In this document: piece after piece, positions 17,179 through 28,548 of the stretch
Layout: every line of letters starts with the position of its first letter
Numbering within the stretch: the first letter of the stretch is position 1
NCBI GenBank assembly: GCA_023151115.1
Contig: JAKLJP010000020.1
Location: 96,873 to 160,872, forward strand
Origin: Anaerolineae bacterium
Lineage (GTDB): Bacteria; Chloroflexota; Anaerolineae; 4572-78; J111
Reading direction: 5' to 3'
Length of the DNA stretch: 64,000 bases
Position numbers and translations under genes: made by a program
The notes under the pieces: generated by a model
The model's input: the letters and a program-made list of their open reading frames with translations, nothing else
Told to the model about the DNA's origin: nothing
The model's database searches: none

Positions 17179-18714
17179 ATGGCTGAAACTTTAGTTTTAA
17201 TGGAAGGGATAGACAAGAGCTTTCCGGGTGTCCACGCGCTTAACCAGTGCCGGTTTGAACTTTGGGCCGGTGAGGTGCATGCCCTGGTGGGTGAAAACGG
17301 GGCCGGCAAATCTACCATGATGAAAATACTCTCCGGTATCTATAAAAAAGATGCCGGGCGTATTCTCTATAAAGGCCGAGAAGTTGAGATTCCCAATCCC
17401 AGAGCAGCCCAGCTTTTGGGTATCAGTATGATTCATCAAGAACTCAACCTGATGCCCCATCTCACCGTGGCCCAAAACATCTTTATTGGCCGTGAGCCGC
17501 GCCAGATGGGTATCTTTTTGGAAGAAAAAGATATCAATCAAAAAACCCAAGAATTGTTAGATATGATGCATCTCAAGTTGGACCCGCGCACCAAAGTAGC
17601 CGATTTAACGGTGGCCAAACAGCAGATGGTTGAGATTGCCAAAGCTTTATCCTTCAATTCCGAAGTGCTGATTATGGATGAGCCAACCGCCGCTCTGACC
17701 GAGGCGGAAATAGCCGAACTTTTCCGTATTATTCGCCAACTTCGGGATAAGGGCGTCGGCATTATTCATATCTCGCACCGCCTGGAAGAGCTAAAGCAAA
17801 TCTCCGACCGGATTACGGTGATGCGTGACGGGCGCTACATTGATACTGTTTTCACCCCGGAAACGACGATAGACAAGATTATCAGCATGATGGTCGGCCG
17901 TACCATTTATGAATCCGCCCCTGAAGTTCCCGAAGATGCCAATCAAGAAACTGTGCTGGAGGTTAGGAATCTCAACCGGGGCCGCGCCCTTAAAGATATT
18001 AACTTCAAGCTCAAACGCGGCGAAATTCTGGGCTTTGCCGGGCTGATGGGGGCCGGGCGCACCGAGGTAGCGCGGGCTATTTTTGGGGCTGACCCCATTG
18101 ACTCCGGGGAAATTTATATTCAGGGCAAAAAAGTTCAAATCAAAAGCCCACTCGATGCGGTTAAGTATGGGGTTGGCTACTTATCCGAGGACCGCAAACG
18201 CTACGGCCTGGCCCTGGGCATGGATGTAGAAACGAATGTTGTCCTGGCTTCCTTTAAAAAATTCTTAAGATCATTTGGGTGGGTCCAAGAGTCCAAAACT
18301 CGCTCCACAGCAGAGCATTTTGTCAAGGCGCTTGCTATTAAAACACCCAGTTTGCAGCAGCAGGTTAAGAATCTTTCGGGCGGCAACCAGCAGAAGGTGG
18401 TTATCGGCAAGTGGCTCACCGCCGATACCGACATCCTCATCTTTGATGAACCGACACGCGGCATTGATGTGGGGGCCAAGAGCGAGATTTATCACTTACT
18501 CAACGATTTGGCCCGTCAGGGTAAATCAATTATTATGATTTCCTCGGAACTACCCGAAATTCTGCGCATGAGCCATCGCATCGTGGTGATGTGTGAAGGC
18601 CGCATTACCGGCGAACTGGATAGCGCCGAGGCTACTCAAGAAAAGATCATGACTTATGCCACCCAACGGGGAGGCATTGTCAGCGTTAATGGTCCTGCCT
18701 CAACTCTTAATTAA
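17179..18714 (+). CDS. sugar ABC importer ATPase (RbsA/MglA type)
   Basis: A 511-residue double-ABC ATPase of a second CUT2 importer. Domain 1 has Walker [10 protein letters not shown] and Walker [16 protein letters not shown]. Domain 2 has the degenerate [13 protein letters not shown], signature [14 protein letters not shown] and [20 protein letters not shown] lies about 7 bases before the ATG. The next gene is its only permease, so this transporter is of the ribose type with a permease homodimer, unlike the two-permease importer at 956-6953. Confidence 0.93.
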   Translation: MAETLVLMEGIDKSFPGVHALNQCRFELWAGEVHALVGENGAGKSTMMKILSGIYKKDAGRILYKGREVEIPNPRAAQLLGISMIHQELNLMPHLTVAQNIFIGREPRQMGIFLEEKDINQKTQELLDMMHLKLDPRTKVADLTVAKQQMVEIAKALSFNSEVLIMDEPTAALTEAEIAELFRIIRQLRDKGVGIIHISHRLEELKQISDRITVMRDGRYIDTVFTPETTIDKIISMMVGRTIYESAPEVPEDANQETVLEVRNLNRGRALKDINFKLKRGEILGFAGLMGAGRTEVARAIFGADPIDSGEIYIQGKKVQIKSPLDAVKYGVGYLSEDRKRYGLALGMDVETNVVLASFKKFLRSFGWVQESKTRSTAEHFVKALAIKTPSLQQQVKNLSGGNQQKVVIGKWLTADTDILIFDEPTRGIDVGAKSEIYHLLNDLARQGKSIIMISSELPEILRMSHRIVVMCEGRITGELDSAEATQEKIMTYATQRGGIVSVNGPASTLN

Positions 18715-18730
18715 AGGGAGTGCTTAAACT

Positions 18731-19723
18731 ATGGAAATTGGAGTCGCCCAAAAAAGATCACTGGTTCGTTCAGATGCCATGCAGAAATTGCTGGCTTTCG
18801 GCGCCTTGATTGTTTTGTTTGTTGTCTTCTCAGTGGCTTCACCCAACTTCTTTCAATTTAGCAACATTGTAGGTATCTTACTGGCTACCGCGGTGAATGG
18901 GGTGCTGGCCTTGGGCGTCACCTTTATCATTGTCACTGGCGGGATTGATCTGTCGGTCGGCACGGTCATGACCCTGTCGGCGGTAATGGCCGGTGTATTC
19001 ATCACCTTCTGGGGGCTGCCGGTGCCTTTGGGCGTCCTGGCCGGACTAATCACAGGTGGATTATGTGGATTAGCCAACGGGCTAATTATCACCCGTATGA
19101 AAATTCCGCCCTTTATTGCAACGCTGGGCATGATGATGATTGCCCGCGGGCTGGCCCTAGTCATTTCCGGCCTGACGCCGATTTATTTCAATGATGCTCC
19201 CTCTTTTACCAATATTGCCATGGGGTCTGTTTTGGGCGCTGTGATTCCGGGTTTTGAAATTCCCAATGCCGTATTGATTTTATTCCTGGCCGCAATCATC
19301 GCCGGTCTGATCCTGTCAAAGACGATTTTGGGCCGGTATACCTTTGCCCTGGGCAGCAACGAAGAAGCCACCCGCCTCTCCGGGGTTAATGTGGCTGCCT
19401 GGAAGACGGCGGTATATACCCTGGGCGGCCTGTTCAGCGGCCTGGCCGGTGTTTTGATTGCCGCCCGTCTTAACTCAGCCCAGCCCTCTTTGGGGGCAGG
19501 GTATGAGCTTGATGCTATCGCTGCTGTTGTGATTGGCGGCACCTCGCTAAGCGGCGGCGAAGGTACTATTCTGGGCACGATTATTGGCGCATTTATTATT
19601 AGCACCCTGACCAATGGCCTGCGGATTCTCTCGGTGCCGCAGGAGTGGCAGATCGTCATTACCGGCGTTATTGTCATCACCGCCGTGTACCTGGATATCC
19701 TCCGCCGCCGCCAAAGAGCATAG
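18731..19723 (+). CDS. sugar ABC importer permease (RbsC type)
   Basis: A 330-residue polytopic BPD_transp_2 permease. Conserved marks are GGIDLSVGTVMTLSAVMAG, LGSNEEATRLSGVNV and GGTSLSGGEGTILGTIIGA. AGGGAG precedes the ATG, 17 bases after the ATPase stop. It probably homodimerises. The sequence ends in a short basic tail (DILRRRQRA) and has no fused domain. Confidence 0.92.
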   Translation: MEIGVAQKRSLVRSDAMQKLLAFGALIVLFVVFSVASPNFFQFSNIVGILLATAVNGVLALGVTFIIVTGGIDLSVGTVMTLSAVMAGVFITFWGLPVPLGVLAGLITGGLCGLANGLIITRMKIPPFIATLGMMMIARGLALVISGLTPIYFNDAPSFTNIAMGSVLGAVIPGFEIPNAVLILFLAAIIAGLILSKTILGRYTFALGSNEEATRLSGVNVAAWKTAVYTLGGLFSGLAGVLIAARLNSAQPSLGAGYELDAIAAVVIGGTSLSGGEGTILGTIIGAFIISTLTNGLRILSVPQEWQIVITGVIVITAVYLDILRRRQRA

Positions 19724-19754
19724 GACTCGTCCGTGAATAACTTTGCATTTTAGA

Positions 19755-19790
19755 AGATTAGAGATGGGAGATTAGGAATCTCCCATCTCC
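19755..19790. repeat. tandem-unit hairpin (gagatgggagatt)
   Basis: The run agattagagatgggagatt pairs with aatctcccatctcc. It lies between the permease and binding-protein genes and is related to the unit at 882-919. Confidence 0.75.
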
Positions 19791-19893
19791 AACGAAACGC
19801 CAAAGTTATTTTAAGACAACTCCATTGGGTTAATTGCTCCTCCGGGAGCTTAACAATATACTAAATTTTTTTAATAAGAAGAGGAGATTTGTT

Positions 19894-20913
19894 ATGCAAA
19901 CCAAAAAGCTGTTCTTTCTTTTGGGCCTACTGGTAGCCGTGCTGCTGGTAGCCGCCTGTGGCGCTCAACCGGCGGCTCCGGCTGCGCCCGCCGAAGAGTC
20001 GGGCGGAGAGAGTGCCGCGGCTCCGGCAGAATCAACCGGGGCCAAACCCTACATTCCGGTGATTTCCAAAGGTTTCCAGCACCAATTCTGGCTGGCAGTG
20101 AAGCAAGGCGCTGAGCAGGCAGCCAAGGACTTCAACGTTGACATTACTTTTGAAGGCCCCGAAAACGAGTCGCAGGTTGACAAACAGATCGAAATGCTGC
20201 AAGCAGCACTCGACAAGAAGCCGGCTGCGATTTGTTTAGCCGCGCTGGACAGTACCGCCGTGGCTCCTCTGCTGGAGAAGGCCAAGGCAGCCAATATCCC
20301 GGTGGTTGGCTTTGACTCCGGCGTGGACAGTGATATTCCCGTCACCACCGCAGCCACCGATAACATCGCCGCCGCCGGGGCCGCGGCTGACAAAATGGCT
20401 GAACTGATCGGCGGCGAGGGCGAAGTAGCCGTCATCGTCCACGACCAGACCAGCCGCACCGGCATTGACCGCCGGGATGGCTTTGTCAAACGAATTGAGG
20501 AAAAGTATCCCAATATCAAGATTGTTGATATCCAATACGGCGGCGGCGACCATCTGAAATCCACCGACCTGGCCAAGGCCATCATCCAGGCCCACCCCAA
20601 CCTCAAGGGTTTCTTTGGGGCTAACGAAGGCTCGGCCATCGGCGTGTTGAACGCGGTCAAAGAGCTGGGCAAAGAAGGCCAGATTGTCGTCATCGGTTAC
20701 GACGCCGGCAAGCAGCAGAAGGACGCGGTTCGCAGCGGGGTGATGGCCGGGGCCATCAGCCAGGATCCGGTCTCGATTGGCTACAAGTGTGTTGAGTCTG
20801 CCGTCAAGGCCCTCAAGGGCGAAGAACTGCCCAAGATCATTGACACCGGCTTCAAATGGTATGACAAGACCAATATGGACAATGAGGAGTTCAAACCTCT
20901 GTTGTACGATTGA
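19894..20913 (+). CDS. sugar ABC substrate-binding lipoprotein (RbsB type)
   Basis: A 340-residue extracytoplasmic binding protein of the periplasmic-binding-protein type 4 family. The signal peptide ends in the lipobox LVAAC, so it is anchored by lipid at Cys23 or close to it; an Ala/Pro/Glu-rich tether follows (about 25-48). The ligand domain begins YIPVISKGFQHQFWLAVKQGAEQAA and contains GGEGEVAVIVHDQTSRTGIDRRDGF. GAGGAG is 7 bases before ATG 19894; the longer frame to 19834 has no ribosome-binding site. It completes the importer 17179-19723. A terminator follows. Confidence 0.92.
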   Translation: MQTKKLFFLLGLLVAVLLVAACGAQPAAPAAPAEESGGESAAAPAESTGAKPYIPVISKGFQHQFWLAVKQGAEQAAKDFNVDITFEGPENESQVDKQIEMLQAALDKKPAAICLAALDSTAVAPLLEKAKAANIPVVGFDSGVDSDIPVTTAATDNIAAAGAAADKMAELIGGEGEVAVIVHDQTSRTGIDRRDGFVKRIEEKYPNIKIVDIQYGGGDHLKSTDLAKAIIQAHPNLKGFFGANEGSAIGVLNAVKELGKEGQIVVIGYDAGKQQKDAVRSGVMAGAISQDPVSIGYKCVESAVKALKGEELPKIIDTGFKWYDKTNMDNEEFKPLLYD

Positions 20914-20940
20914 TCCACTCGATTTAACTTTTTAGCTCAA

Positions 20941-20979
20941 AAAAGGGGGCTGTCCAAAACTAAAAGGACAGCCCCTTTT
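20941..20979 (+). terminator. intrinsic terminator
   Basis: AAAAGGGGGCTGTCC (20941-20955) pairs with GGACAGCCCCTTTT (20966-20979) around a 10-base A-rich loop, with one bulged G and a T-run at the end. It closes the LacI/importer transcript. Confidence 0.85.
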
Positions 20980-21132
20980 AGGGATACCACCTTTAATTTT
21001 GGATTAAGAATCGGGCATAGTTCAGATTGACATTCGTAAAAGGTAATGATTTGCTGACAATTAGCCGTTACGTTTTACGTTTTACCTGATAAAAAGTGGC
21101 GATCTAAGCGAAATCCAAAACCCGGAGCGTTT

Positions 21133-22671
21133 GTGTCACAAAAACAATTCATCCTGGCGCACGATCTCGGCACGACCGGCAACAAGGCTACGCTTTACGA
21201 TGCCGCCGGCCATTTGGTCAGCAGCGCTTTCGCCGGTTACTCCGTCGAATATACTCAAACCGGCTGGGCTGAGCAAAACCCGGAAGATTGGTGGCAGGCT
21301 GTCTGTACCTCGACCCATAAATTATTGAGCCAGGCTCAGGTTGGACCCGCCGAAATTGCCTGTATTGTCTTCAGCGGTCAGATGATGGGCTGTGTGCCGC
21401 TGGATAAATCAGCCCGGCCGCTGCGGAAGGCCATCATTTGGGCCGACCAGCGTGCGGTGGCTCAGGAAAAATGGCTGAGCGAGCGCGTCCCCCCTGATGA
21501 ACTTTACCATATTACCGGCCATCGCCTCAGCGCCTCCTATACCATCTGCAAAATTTTGTGGCTGCGTGACCACCAGCCCGATATTTTTCGGGCCACCCAC
21601 AAATTTGTCCAGGCCAAAGACGCCATGGTTGCCCGCCTGACCGGTGAATTTGTGACCGACCATTCCGATGCTTCCAGCACCAATCTGTATCATCTGGAGC
21701 GGGGCGATTGGTCGGAGCGACTTCTGGAGGCGGCTCAACTCGACCCAATTCAACTACCGGCCCTGCGTCGCTCGATTGACATAGTGGGCGAAGTGCGGGC
21801 CGACGTTGCCGCCGAAATCGGCATTGCCGCCGGTACGCCGGTGGTGATAGGGGCTGGTGATGGCCTCTGCGCTGCCGCCGGAGCCGGGGTGGTCGCTGAG
21901 GGTGACGCCTATAATTATGTGGGCAGTTCCTCCTGGATTGCCCTGGCGACCGGCAAGCCTATCTACGACCCGGAACAAAAAACTTTCTGTTTTGCCCACT
22001 TAGTGCCCGGCATGTTCAGTCCCTGCGGCACAATGCAGGCGGCCGGCGCTTCCTATCAATGGGCGCGCGACCAATTGGGCGTAATCGAAACAAAGGCTGC
22101 CGCAGCTTTGGGCCTCAGCCCTTACGAATTGCTAAATCTCAACGCCGAGAAATCGCCGCCGGGAGCCAATGGGCTGTTATTTCTGCCCTATCTGCTGGGC
22201 GAGCGCAGTCCCCGCTGGAATCCCCGCGCTCGAGGCGGCTTTATCGGCCTGACCGTGCGCCACAACCGGGCTGATATGGTAAGAGCAGTTTTGGAAGGCA
22301 TTACCATGAACCTGCGGGTTATCCTCGACGCTTTCACCGGGCAAGGAGCGGCTATCCAGGCCATGCGAATTATCGGCGGCGGGGCGCGGGGACGTTTTTG
22401 GAACAGAATTATGGCCGACATTTACGGTCTGCCGGTGCAGCGCCTGGCTATTTTGGAAGAGGCCACCTCGATGGGCGCAGCCCTGGCCGGCGGCGTCGGG
22501 GTGGGCCTCTACCCCGATTTTTCAATGGCAAAAACGATGAATGAGGTGGTTGAGGTGGTCGAGCCAGACTCGGCAACTCAAGCCACTTATGCTAAACTTT
22601 ACCCCATCTTTGAGGCCGCTTACCACGCCTTGACCCCGATTTACGATATGCTGGCCGAGGCAGATGCGTAA
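21133..22671 (+). CDS. FGGY-family carbohydrate kinase (xylulokinase-like)
   Basis: A 512-residue kinase of the FGGY family. N-terminal ATP/sugar-binding domain: AHDLGTTGNKATLYD and FSGQMMGCVPLD, with the catalytic Asp in AIIWADQRA. C-terminal domain: GAGDGLCAAAGAG, RIIGGGARGRFWNRIMADI and an end GAALAGGVG. Xylulokinases phosphorylate D-xylulose to xylulose-5-phosphate; other ketoses are possible. GTG 21133 is the start, with GGAG 5 bases before it, giving MSQKQFILAHDLG as in the family. The stop codon lies inside the left arm of a tandem hairpin. The polyol dehydrogenases upstream could supply a ketose substrate. Confidence 0.85.
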   Translation: MSQKQFILAHDLGTTGNKATLYDAAGHLVSSAFAGYSVEYTQTGWAEQNPEDWWQAVCTSTHKLLSQAQVGPAEIACIVFSGQMMGCVPLDKSARPLRKAIIWADQRAVAQEKWLSERVPPDELYHITGHRLSASYTICKILWLRDHQPDIFRATHKFVQAKDAMVARLTGEFVTDHSDASSTNLYHLERGDWSERLLEAAQLDPIQLPALRRSIDIVGEVRADVAAEIGIAAGTPVVIGAGDGLCAAAGAGVVAEGDAYNYVGSSSWIALATGKPIYDPEQKTFCFAHLVPGMFSPCGTMQAAGASYQWARDQLGVIETKAAAALGLSPYELLNLNAEKSPPGANGLLFLPYLLGERSPRWNPRARGGFIGLTVRHNRADMVRAVLEGITMNLRVILDAFTGQGAAIQAMRIIGGGARGRFWNRIMADIYGLPVQRLAILEEATSMGAALAGGVGVGLYPDFSMAKTMNEVVEVVEPDSATQATYAKLYPIFEAAYHALTPIYDMLAEADA

Positions 22672-22739
22672 AACGTAAACGTAAAACGTAATGAGCGCTT
22701 TGTTGATAAATCATTACGTTTTACGCTTCACGTTTTACA
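22667..22739. repeat. tandem-unit hairpin overlapping the kinase stop codon
   Basis: Three copies of aaacgta pair with tacgttt copies across a 30-base loop. The TAA stop of the kinase at 22669-22671 is part of the first unit. A related ttacgttttacgttttacc run lies at 21068-21087. Confidence 0.8.
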
Positions 22740-22767
22740 GTTGCAAATAGCTTTGGGCTGTTAGAAA

Positions 22768-23703
22768 ATGCAAATCCAAACCGTCACCGGGTTGATTCCC
22801 GTCGAAAATATCAAAGTGGCCGATGGACACGGCCATGTCTGGATTAGTCCGCCGGAGGGGGTAAAACCTGACGCGCGCCTGGTTCTGGACAACGCCCGCC
22901 TTATCGAGGCCGAACTGAAGGATTTTCGCTCGGCGGGCGGCGACACCATTATTGATTGCCAGCCGGGTGGCTGTGGACGCGATGCCCGTATGCTGGTCAA
23001 ACTGGCCGAGGCGACTCAACTTTATATTATGGCTGTCACCGGCTACCATCTCCAGCGTTATTATCCCTCCGGCTATTGGCTCTGGTCGGCTTCTGAGGAG
23101 GAGGCCGCTGCTTATTTTATCGAAGAAATTGTCGGCGGCATGCGTGAAACGGATGGAGCAGTTCCGGCTACGGCCATCAAGGTGGGTTACGATGGCACTT
23201 TCAAAGAACAGAATCGGGTGCTGCTGGAAGCCGCCGCCGAAGCGGCCCATCAAACCGGCGTGCCGCTGCTGTTCCACACCGAGGAGGGCCAAAACGTCGA
23301 GGCGCTGCCCCTTTTTTTTGAGGACCGGGGGGTGTCCAGCCGGCGGCTCTATTTTTGCCACATGGACAAACGCCCCGATTTAGGACTGCACCGGGAATTA
23401 GCTCAGGCCGGGGTGCTGTTGGGCTATGATACCTTTATTCGCCCCAACTATAAACCGGAGAAAGGGGTCTGGCCGCTGCTGACAGAGATGGTCCGGCAGG
23501 GGTGGGGGCGAAGTATTGCCATCGGTTTGGATATGGCTGCCAGTTCCCGGTGGCGGCACTATCAGGGCCAGCCGGGGCTGGTGGCCCTGCTTGACCAAAT
23601 TATTCCCCGCCTGCGGGCCGAGAATATTGACGACGCCATCATTGACCGGCTGATTGGGCCAAATGTAGCAGAACATCTGGCGAAAGCGGGGATTGGAGAT
23701 TAG
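22768..23703 (+). CDS. phosphotriesterase-family metal-dependent hydrolase
   Basis: A 311-residue TIM-barrel hydrolase of the phosphotriesterase (amidohydrolase) family. Metal ligands are visible in order: DGHGHVW, the bridging lysine in AIKVGYDG (about 133), LFHTEEG, YFCHMDKRPD and the final Asp in IGLDMAASS. Members in sugar loci act as lactonases or phosphosugar hydrolases; the substrate is unknown. No clear ribosome-binding site is seen and the gene follows the kinase by about 100 bases of hairpin. The last codons and the TAG stop lie within a ggagattagagattggaga tandem run. Confidence 0.78.
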   Translation: MQIQTVTGLIPVENIKVADGHGHVWISPPEGVKPDARLVLDNARLIEAELKDFRSAGGDTIIDCQPGGCGRDARMLVKLAEATQLYIMAVTGYHLQRYYPSGYWLWSASEEEAAAYFIEEIVGGMRETDGAVPATAIKVGYDGTFKEQNRVLLEAAAEAAHQTGVPLLFHTEEGQNVEALPLFFEDRGVSSRRLYFCHMDKRPDLGLHRELAQAGVLLGYDTFIRPNYKPEKGVWPLLTEMVRQGWGRSIAIGLDMAASSRWRHYQGQPGLVALLDQIIPRLRAENIDDAIIDRLIGPNVAEHLAKAGIGD

Positions 23704-23769
23704 AGATTGGAGAAGAATGTCGAATGAGCGAATGGCGAATGATAGTTCTGATTCGCTATTCGCCATTCG
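23690..23769. repeat. tandem-unit run and hairpin
   Basis: The run gattggagattagagattgg (23691-23710) has no second arm. It is followed by a hairpin of cgaatgagcgaatggcgaat against attcgctattcgccattcg at 23721-23769. Confidence 0.75.
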
Positions 23770-23831
23770 CAAATTGGCAATGTTGTGACGGTGCAAACTA
23801 TTGACAATTCATCAAAAGGAGTCAGCAAATC

Positions 23832-24074
23832 ATGGAAAATCTTATCTGGTTTTTGGTCGTTGGATTAATCGCCGGTTGGTTGGCCGGACAGGTATTTCGG
23901 GGACGGGGCTTCGGCTTGATTGGTAACCTCATCATTGGAGTCATTGGCGCGCTCCTCGGCGGCTGGTTGTTTGGGATTCTGGGCCTGGCTGCTTATGGCT
24001 TTGTTGGCTCGTTAATTGTTGCCTTTGTTGGGGCCATTGTTTTACTGTTCCTGCTTAGTTTGGTGCGAAGATAA
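23832..24074 (+). CDS. GlsB/YeaQ/YmgE-type small membrane protein
   Basis: An 80-residue hydrophobic protein of the transglycosylase-associated family with three membrane segments and glycine motifs: GLIAGWLAGQVFRGRGFGLIGNLIIGVIGALLGGWLFGI. Function in the family is poorly defined and is linked to stress in enterobacteria. AGGAG lies 10 bases upstream of the ATG. It is probably monocistronic, flanked by repeats on both sides. Confidence 0.85.
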   Translation: MENLIWFLVVGLIAGWLAGQVFRGRGFGLIGNLIIGVIGALLGGWLFGILGLAAYGFVGSLIVAFVGAIVLLFLLSLVRR

Positions 24075-24083
24075 AATTAAGCT

Positions 24084-24192
24084 TGAGACTCAGTAGATCG
24101 ATCCAATTTTCCGGGGAGTGAGGCACGCCCACGTGCCGAACGATGCCGCATGTGGGCGTGCTGGCTTCTCAAATTTGGATCCACTGAGACTC
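24084..24192. repeat. 109-bp nested palindromic element (MITE-like)
   Basis: Outer arms gagactcagt...gatccaa and ttggatccactgagactc are imperfect complements. Inner arms gcacgcccacgtg and catgtgggcgtgc are near-perfect complements. It contains no open frame. A separate gctaaggc/gccttagc hairpin follows at 24200-24241. Confidence 0.7.
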
Positions 24193-24252
24193 TAAAGCTA
24201 AGGCAGGTTTGATCTCAGCCTTAGCCTTAGCCTCAGCCTTAAGAGAGGAAAT

Positions 24253-25353
24253 ATGTCCTGGGAAACCACTATCAATTTACAACCTTATTTTTTCCGCGAA
24301 GCCGAAAAAAAACTGGCCGACTTTGCCGGTCTGACGGCTTCTACTTTTCTTTATGACAGCGGCGTCTGTGGGCTGCGACTGGTCAATCAAGTCGGCCAAA
24401 TTACCTTGCTGCCGTTTCAAGGCCAGCAAATCTGGCATGCCGAGTTTTACGGCCGGACGCTGACCATGAAATCTATGTTTGAGCAGCCTAATCCAACCAC
24501 AGTTTACCTGAATACCTACGGCGGGTTTTTGGTGCATTGTGGGGTGACGGCCATGGGCGTCCCCACCGCAGCCGATACTCACCCCCTGCATGGCGAACTG
24601 CCCAACGCCCCCTACCAAACCGCCCAGTTGCTTGTGGGTCAGGATGAGCGCGGTCCCTATTTGGGTTTGACCGGAACCTACCAGCATACCGTCGCCTTCA
24701 ATCATAATTATATGGCCAGCCCGGTGGTTAAACTTTATGCCAATTCCAGCAAAATAGCTATCTCGCTAACGGTCAAAAACCTGAAACGCTCGCCGATGGA
24801 ATTGATGTACCTGGCCCACGTCAATTTCCGCCCGGTGGATCATGGCCGGCTGGTGTACAGCGCCCCCTGCGACCCAACCCACGTGCGTGTCCGCAGCAGT
24901 ATCCCCGGCCATATTCATCCTCCGGCGGGCTACCGGGAATTTTTGCAGGAATTGGAAGCTCAGCCGGAAAAACACAACGTTCTCAGCCCCGACCTGGCTT
25001 TTGACCCGGAAGTGGTCTTTTTTGTGGATTATCTGGCCGACGAGTCCGGCTGGGCCCACAGCATGCAGCTTCACCCCGATGGTTCCGCCGATTTTATCAG
25101 CCATCGCCCGGCAGAACTGGATCACGGTGTCCGCTGGATCAGCCGCACCGCCGACCAGGACTGCCTGGGCATCATTCTGCCCGCCACCGCCGAGCCGGAA
25201 GGCTACACCGCCGAAAAAGCCAAAGGCAATCTCAAAGTGCTGCCACCGGGCGGCGAGTTCCATTGTGATTTGGAAGCCGGGGCCTTGACGCCGGACGAAG
25301 CTAAAACGATGGCCGAAAAAATCAACCAAATGGTCGCTTCCACAGAAAGATAA
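24253..25353 (+). CDS. DUF4432 / aldose-1-epimerase-like protein
   Basis: A 366-residue protein of the galactose-mutarotase-like beta-sandwich class, most like the DUF4432 group. It has RLVNQVGQITLLPFQGQQIW, GGFLVHCGVTAMG, DTHPLHGELPNAPYQ (catalytic-type His) and MELMYLAHVNFRPVDHG. Mutarotases interconvert alpha and beta anomers and help sugars enter the isomerase step. GAGAGGAA precedes the ATG; the stop is two bases before the next gene, so both are co-transcribed with the dehydrogenase and probably with fucI. Confidence 0.8.
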   Translation: MSWETTINLQPYFFREAEKKLADFAGLTASTFLYDSGVCGLRLVNQVGQITLLPFQGQQIWHAEFYGRTLTMKSMFEQPNPTTVYLNTYGGFLVHCGVTAMGVPTAADTHPLHGELPNAPYQTAQLLVGQDERGPYLGLTGTYQHTVAFNHNYMASPVVKLYANSSKIAISLTVKNLKRSPMELMYLAHVNFRPVDHGRLVYSAPCDPTHVRVRSSIPGHIHPPAGYREFLQELEAQPEKHNVLSPDLAFDPEVVFFVDYLADESGWAHSMQLHPDGSADFISHRPAELDHGVRWISRTADQDCLGIILPATAEPEGYTAEKAKGNLKVLPPGGEFHCDLEAGALTPDEAKTMAEKINQMVASTER

Positions 25354-25355
25354 TT

Positions 25356-26381
25356 ATGGAAGCTGTCTCTTTTATTACGCCTAAAAAAGTAGAAATTGTA
25401 GATATTCCCCAGCCACAAATGGGGGCCGAAGATGTTTTGGTCGAGATACATTACATCGGCCTGTGTGGGAGCGATCTCAACACCTATCGCGGCTTGATGC
25501 CGCTGGTCAAGTATCCGCGTATTCCCGGCCACGAGATTGGCGGGGTGATTGTGGCGAAAGGAGCGCACACGCCCGCGTCGCTGCAAGAGGGTGACCGGGT
25601 GATGCTCTCGCCCTATACTCACTGCGGGGACTGTTCGGCCTGCCGGGTGGGCCGGTACAATTGCTGCCAGTTCAACCAGACGTTAGGGATTCAACGGGAT
25701 GGGGCCTTAACCCGGCAGATAGCCATCCATTACAGTAAAGTTTTTGCTCACCCCACCCTCTCGCTCCAGGAGTTGGCCCTGGTGGAACCTTTGAGTGTCG
25801 GCTACCATGCCGCTAACCGCGGCCGGATCAGCGAAGTGGATACGGTGCTGGTGTTTGGCTGCGGCGCGGTGGGTATCGGCGTGATTGCGGCGGCAGCGCG
25901 AAAAGGGGCCACAGTCATCGCCGTAGATGTGGATGATACCAAGTTGGCGATGGGGCGAAAATTTGGCGCGCAATACACCATCAATTCAGTCCAGCAGGAT
26001 GTGCTGGAAGCGGTGCAGGAATTGACCAACCGCGAAGGGGTTAACGTTGCGGTGGAGGCCGTCGGCCTGCCGGAGACCTTCCGCCTGGCGGTGGAGACCG
26101 TGGCCTTTGCCGGGCGAGTAGTTTACATCGGTTATGCCAAAAAAGAGGTCAGTTACGATACCAGCCATATTGTGCGCAAAGAGTTGGACATCATGGGGGC
26201 GCGCAATGCATTGCACGTTTTTTCAGCGGTCATCAAAATGCTGGAAAAACGAGAAATTCCATTTATGGAGTTGGTCACAAAAATTTATCCCTTCGCCGAA
26301 GCCGCCGCCGCCTTTCACGATTGGGATACGGCTCCCGGCCAGTTCACTAAAGTAATGATTGAGGTAGCGAGTGAGAAGTAA
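25356..26381 (+). CDS. zinc-dependent alcohol/polyol dehydrogenase
   Basis: A 341-residue medium-chain dehydrogenase of normal length. Catalytic zinc ligands are Cys37 (GLCGSD), His59 and Glu60 (PGHEIGG). Structural zinc is bound by four cysteines in HCGDCSACRVGRYNCC. The NAD motif is VFGCGAVGIGVIAAA, followed by the acidic VIAVDVDD which favours NAD over NADP. Closest in style to sorbitol, threonine or L-galactonate-type dehydrogenases. Unlike the two long paralogues at 9738 and 12627, it retains the structural zinc lobe. Confidence 0.88.
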   Translation: MEAVSFITPKKVEIVDIPQPQMGAEDVLVEIHYIGLCGSDLNTYRGLMPLVKYPRIPGHEIGGVIVAKGAHTPASLQEGDRVMLSPYTHCGDCSACRVGRYNCCQFNQTLGIQRDGALTRQIAIHYSKVFAHPTLSLQELALVEPLSVGYHAANRGRISEVDTVLVFGCGAVGIGVIAAAARKGATVIAVDVDDTKLAMGRKFGAQYTINSVQQDVLEAVQELTNREGVNVAVEAVGLPETFRLAVETVAFAGRVVYIGYAKKEVSYDTSHIVRKELDIMGARNALHVFSAVIKMLEKREIPFMELVTKIYPFAEAAAAFHDWDTAPGQFTKVMIEVASEK

Positions 26382-26524
26382 AGGATATATCGCTCGCAAC
26401 AACCGGATGAAAACTTTGCGAAAGTGATAGAAGAAGTAATATATGAAGAACTTCTCCTCACTTTTACGCTTAACCCCACTCAGCCTCAAACCTTTTGCAC
26501 CAATTCATCCTTAAGGAGTATATT

Positions 26525-28342
<1,818 letters not shown>

Positions 28343-28347
28343 ACAGT

Positions 28348-28430
28348 CAATGTCGTTAAGTTAGTGTAGTTTAGCCCCTTGTGGGCGGGCATGAGGCCCT
28401 ATGCTACGGCCTTAACTTAATGACATTGAG
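28348..28430. repeat. 83-bp palindromic element
   Basis: caatgtcgttaagtta at the left end and taacttaatgacattg at the right end are inverted. The internal part has ggccctatgctacggcc and cccttgtgggcgggc. One end matches 7855-7871. Confidence 0.65.
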
Positions 28431-28472
28431 TAGACAGTAGACGGACGGCGCACCCGAAGGGGCGCCGAAGGG

Positions 28473-28532
28473 CGTAGACAGTAAACAGGGGGAAGTTTCC
28501 CTCTCTTCCCCCGTCTACTGTTTACCGTCTAC
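28473..28532. repeat. tandem-unit hairpin (gtagacagtaaac)
   Basis: gtagacagtaaacaggggg pairs with ccccgtctactgtttaccgtctac. The unit gtagacagtagacgg also forms the hairpin at 57337-57409. Confidence 0.75.
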
Positions 28533-28548
28533 CTGAAAGGATACTATT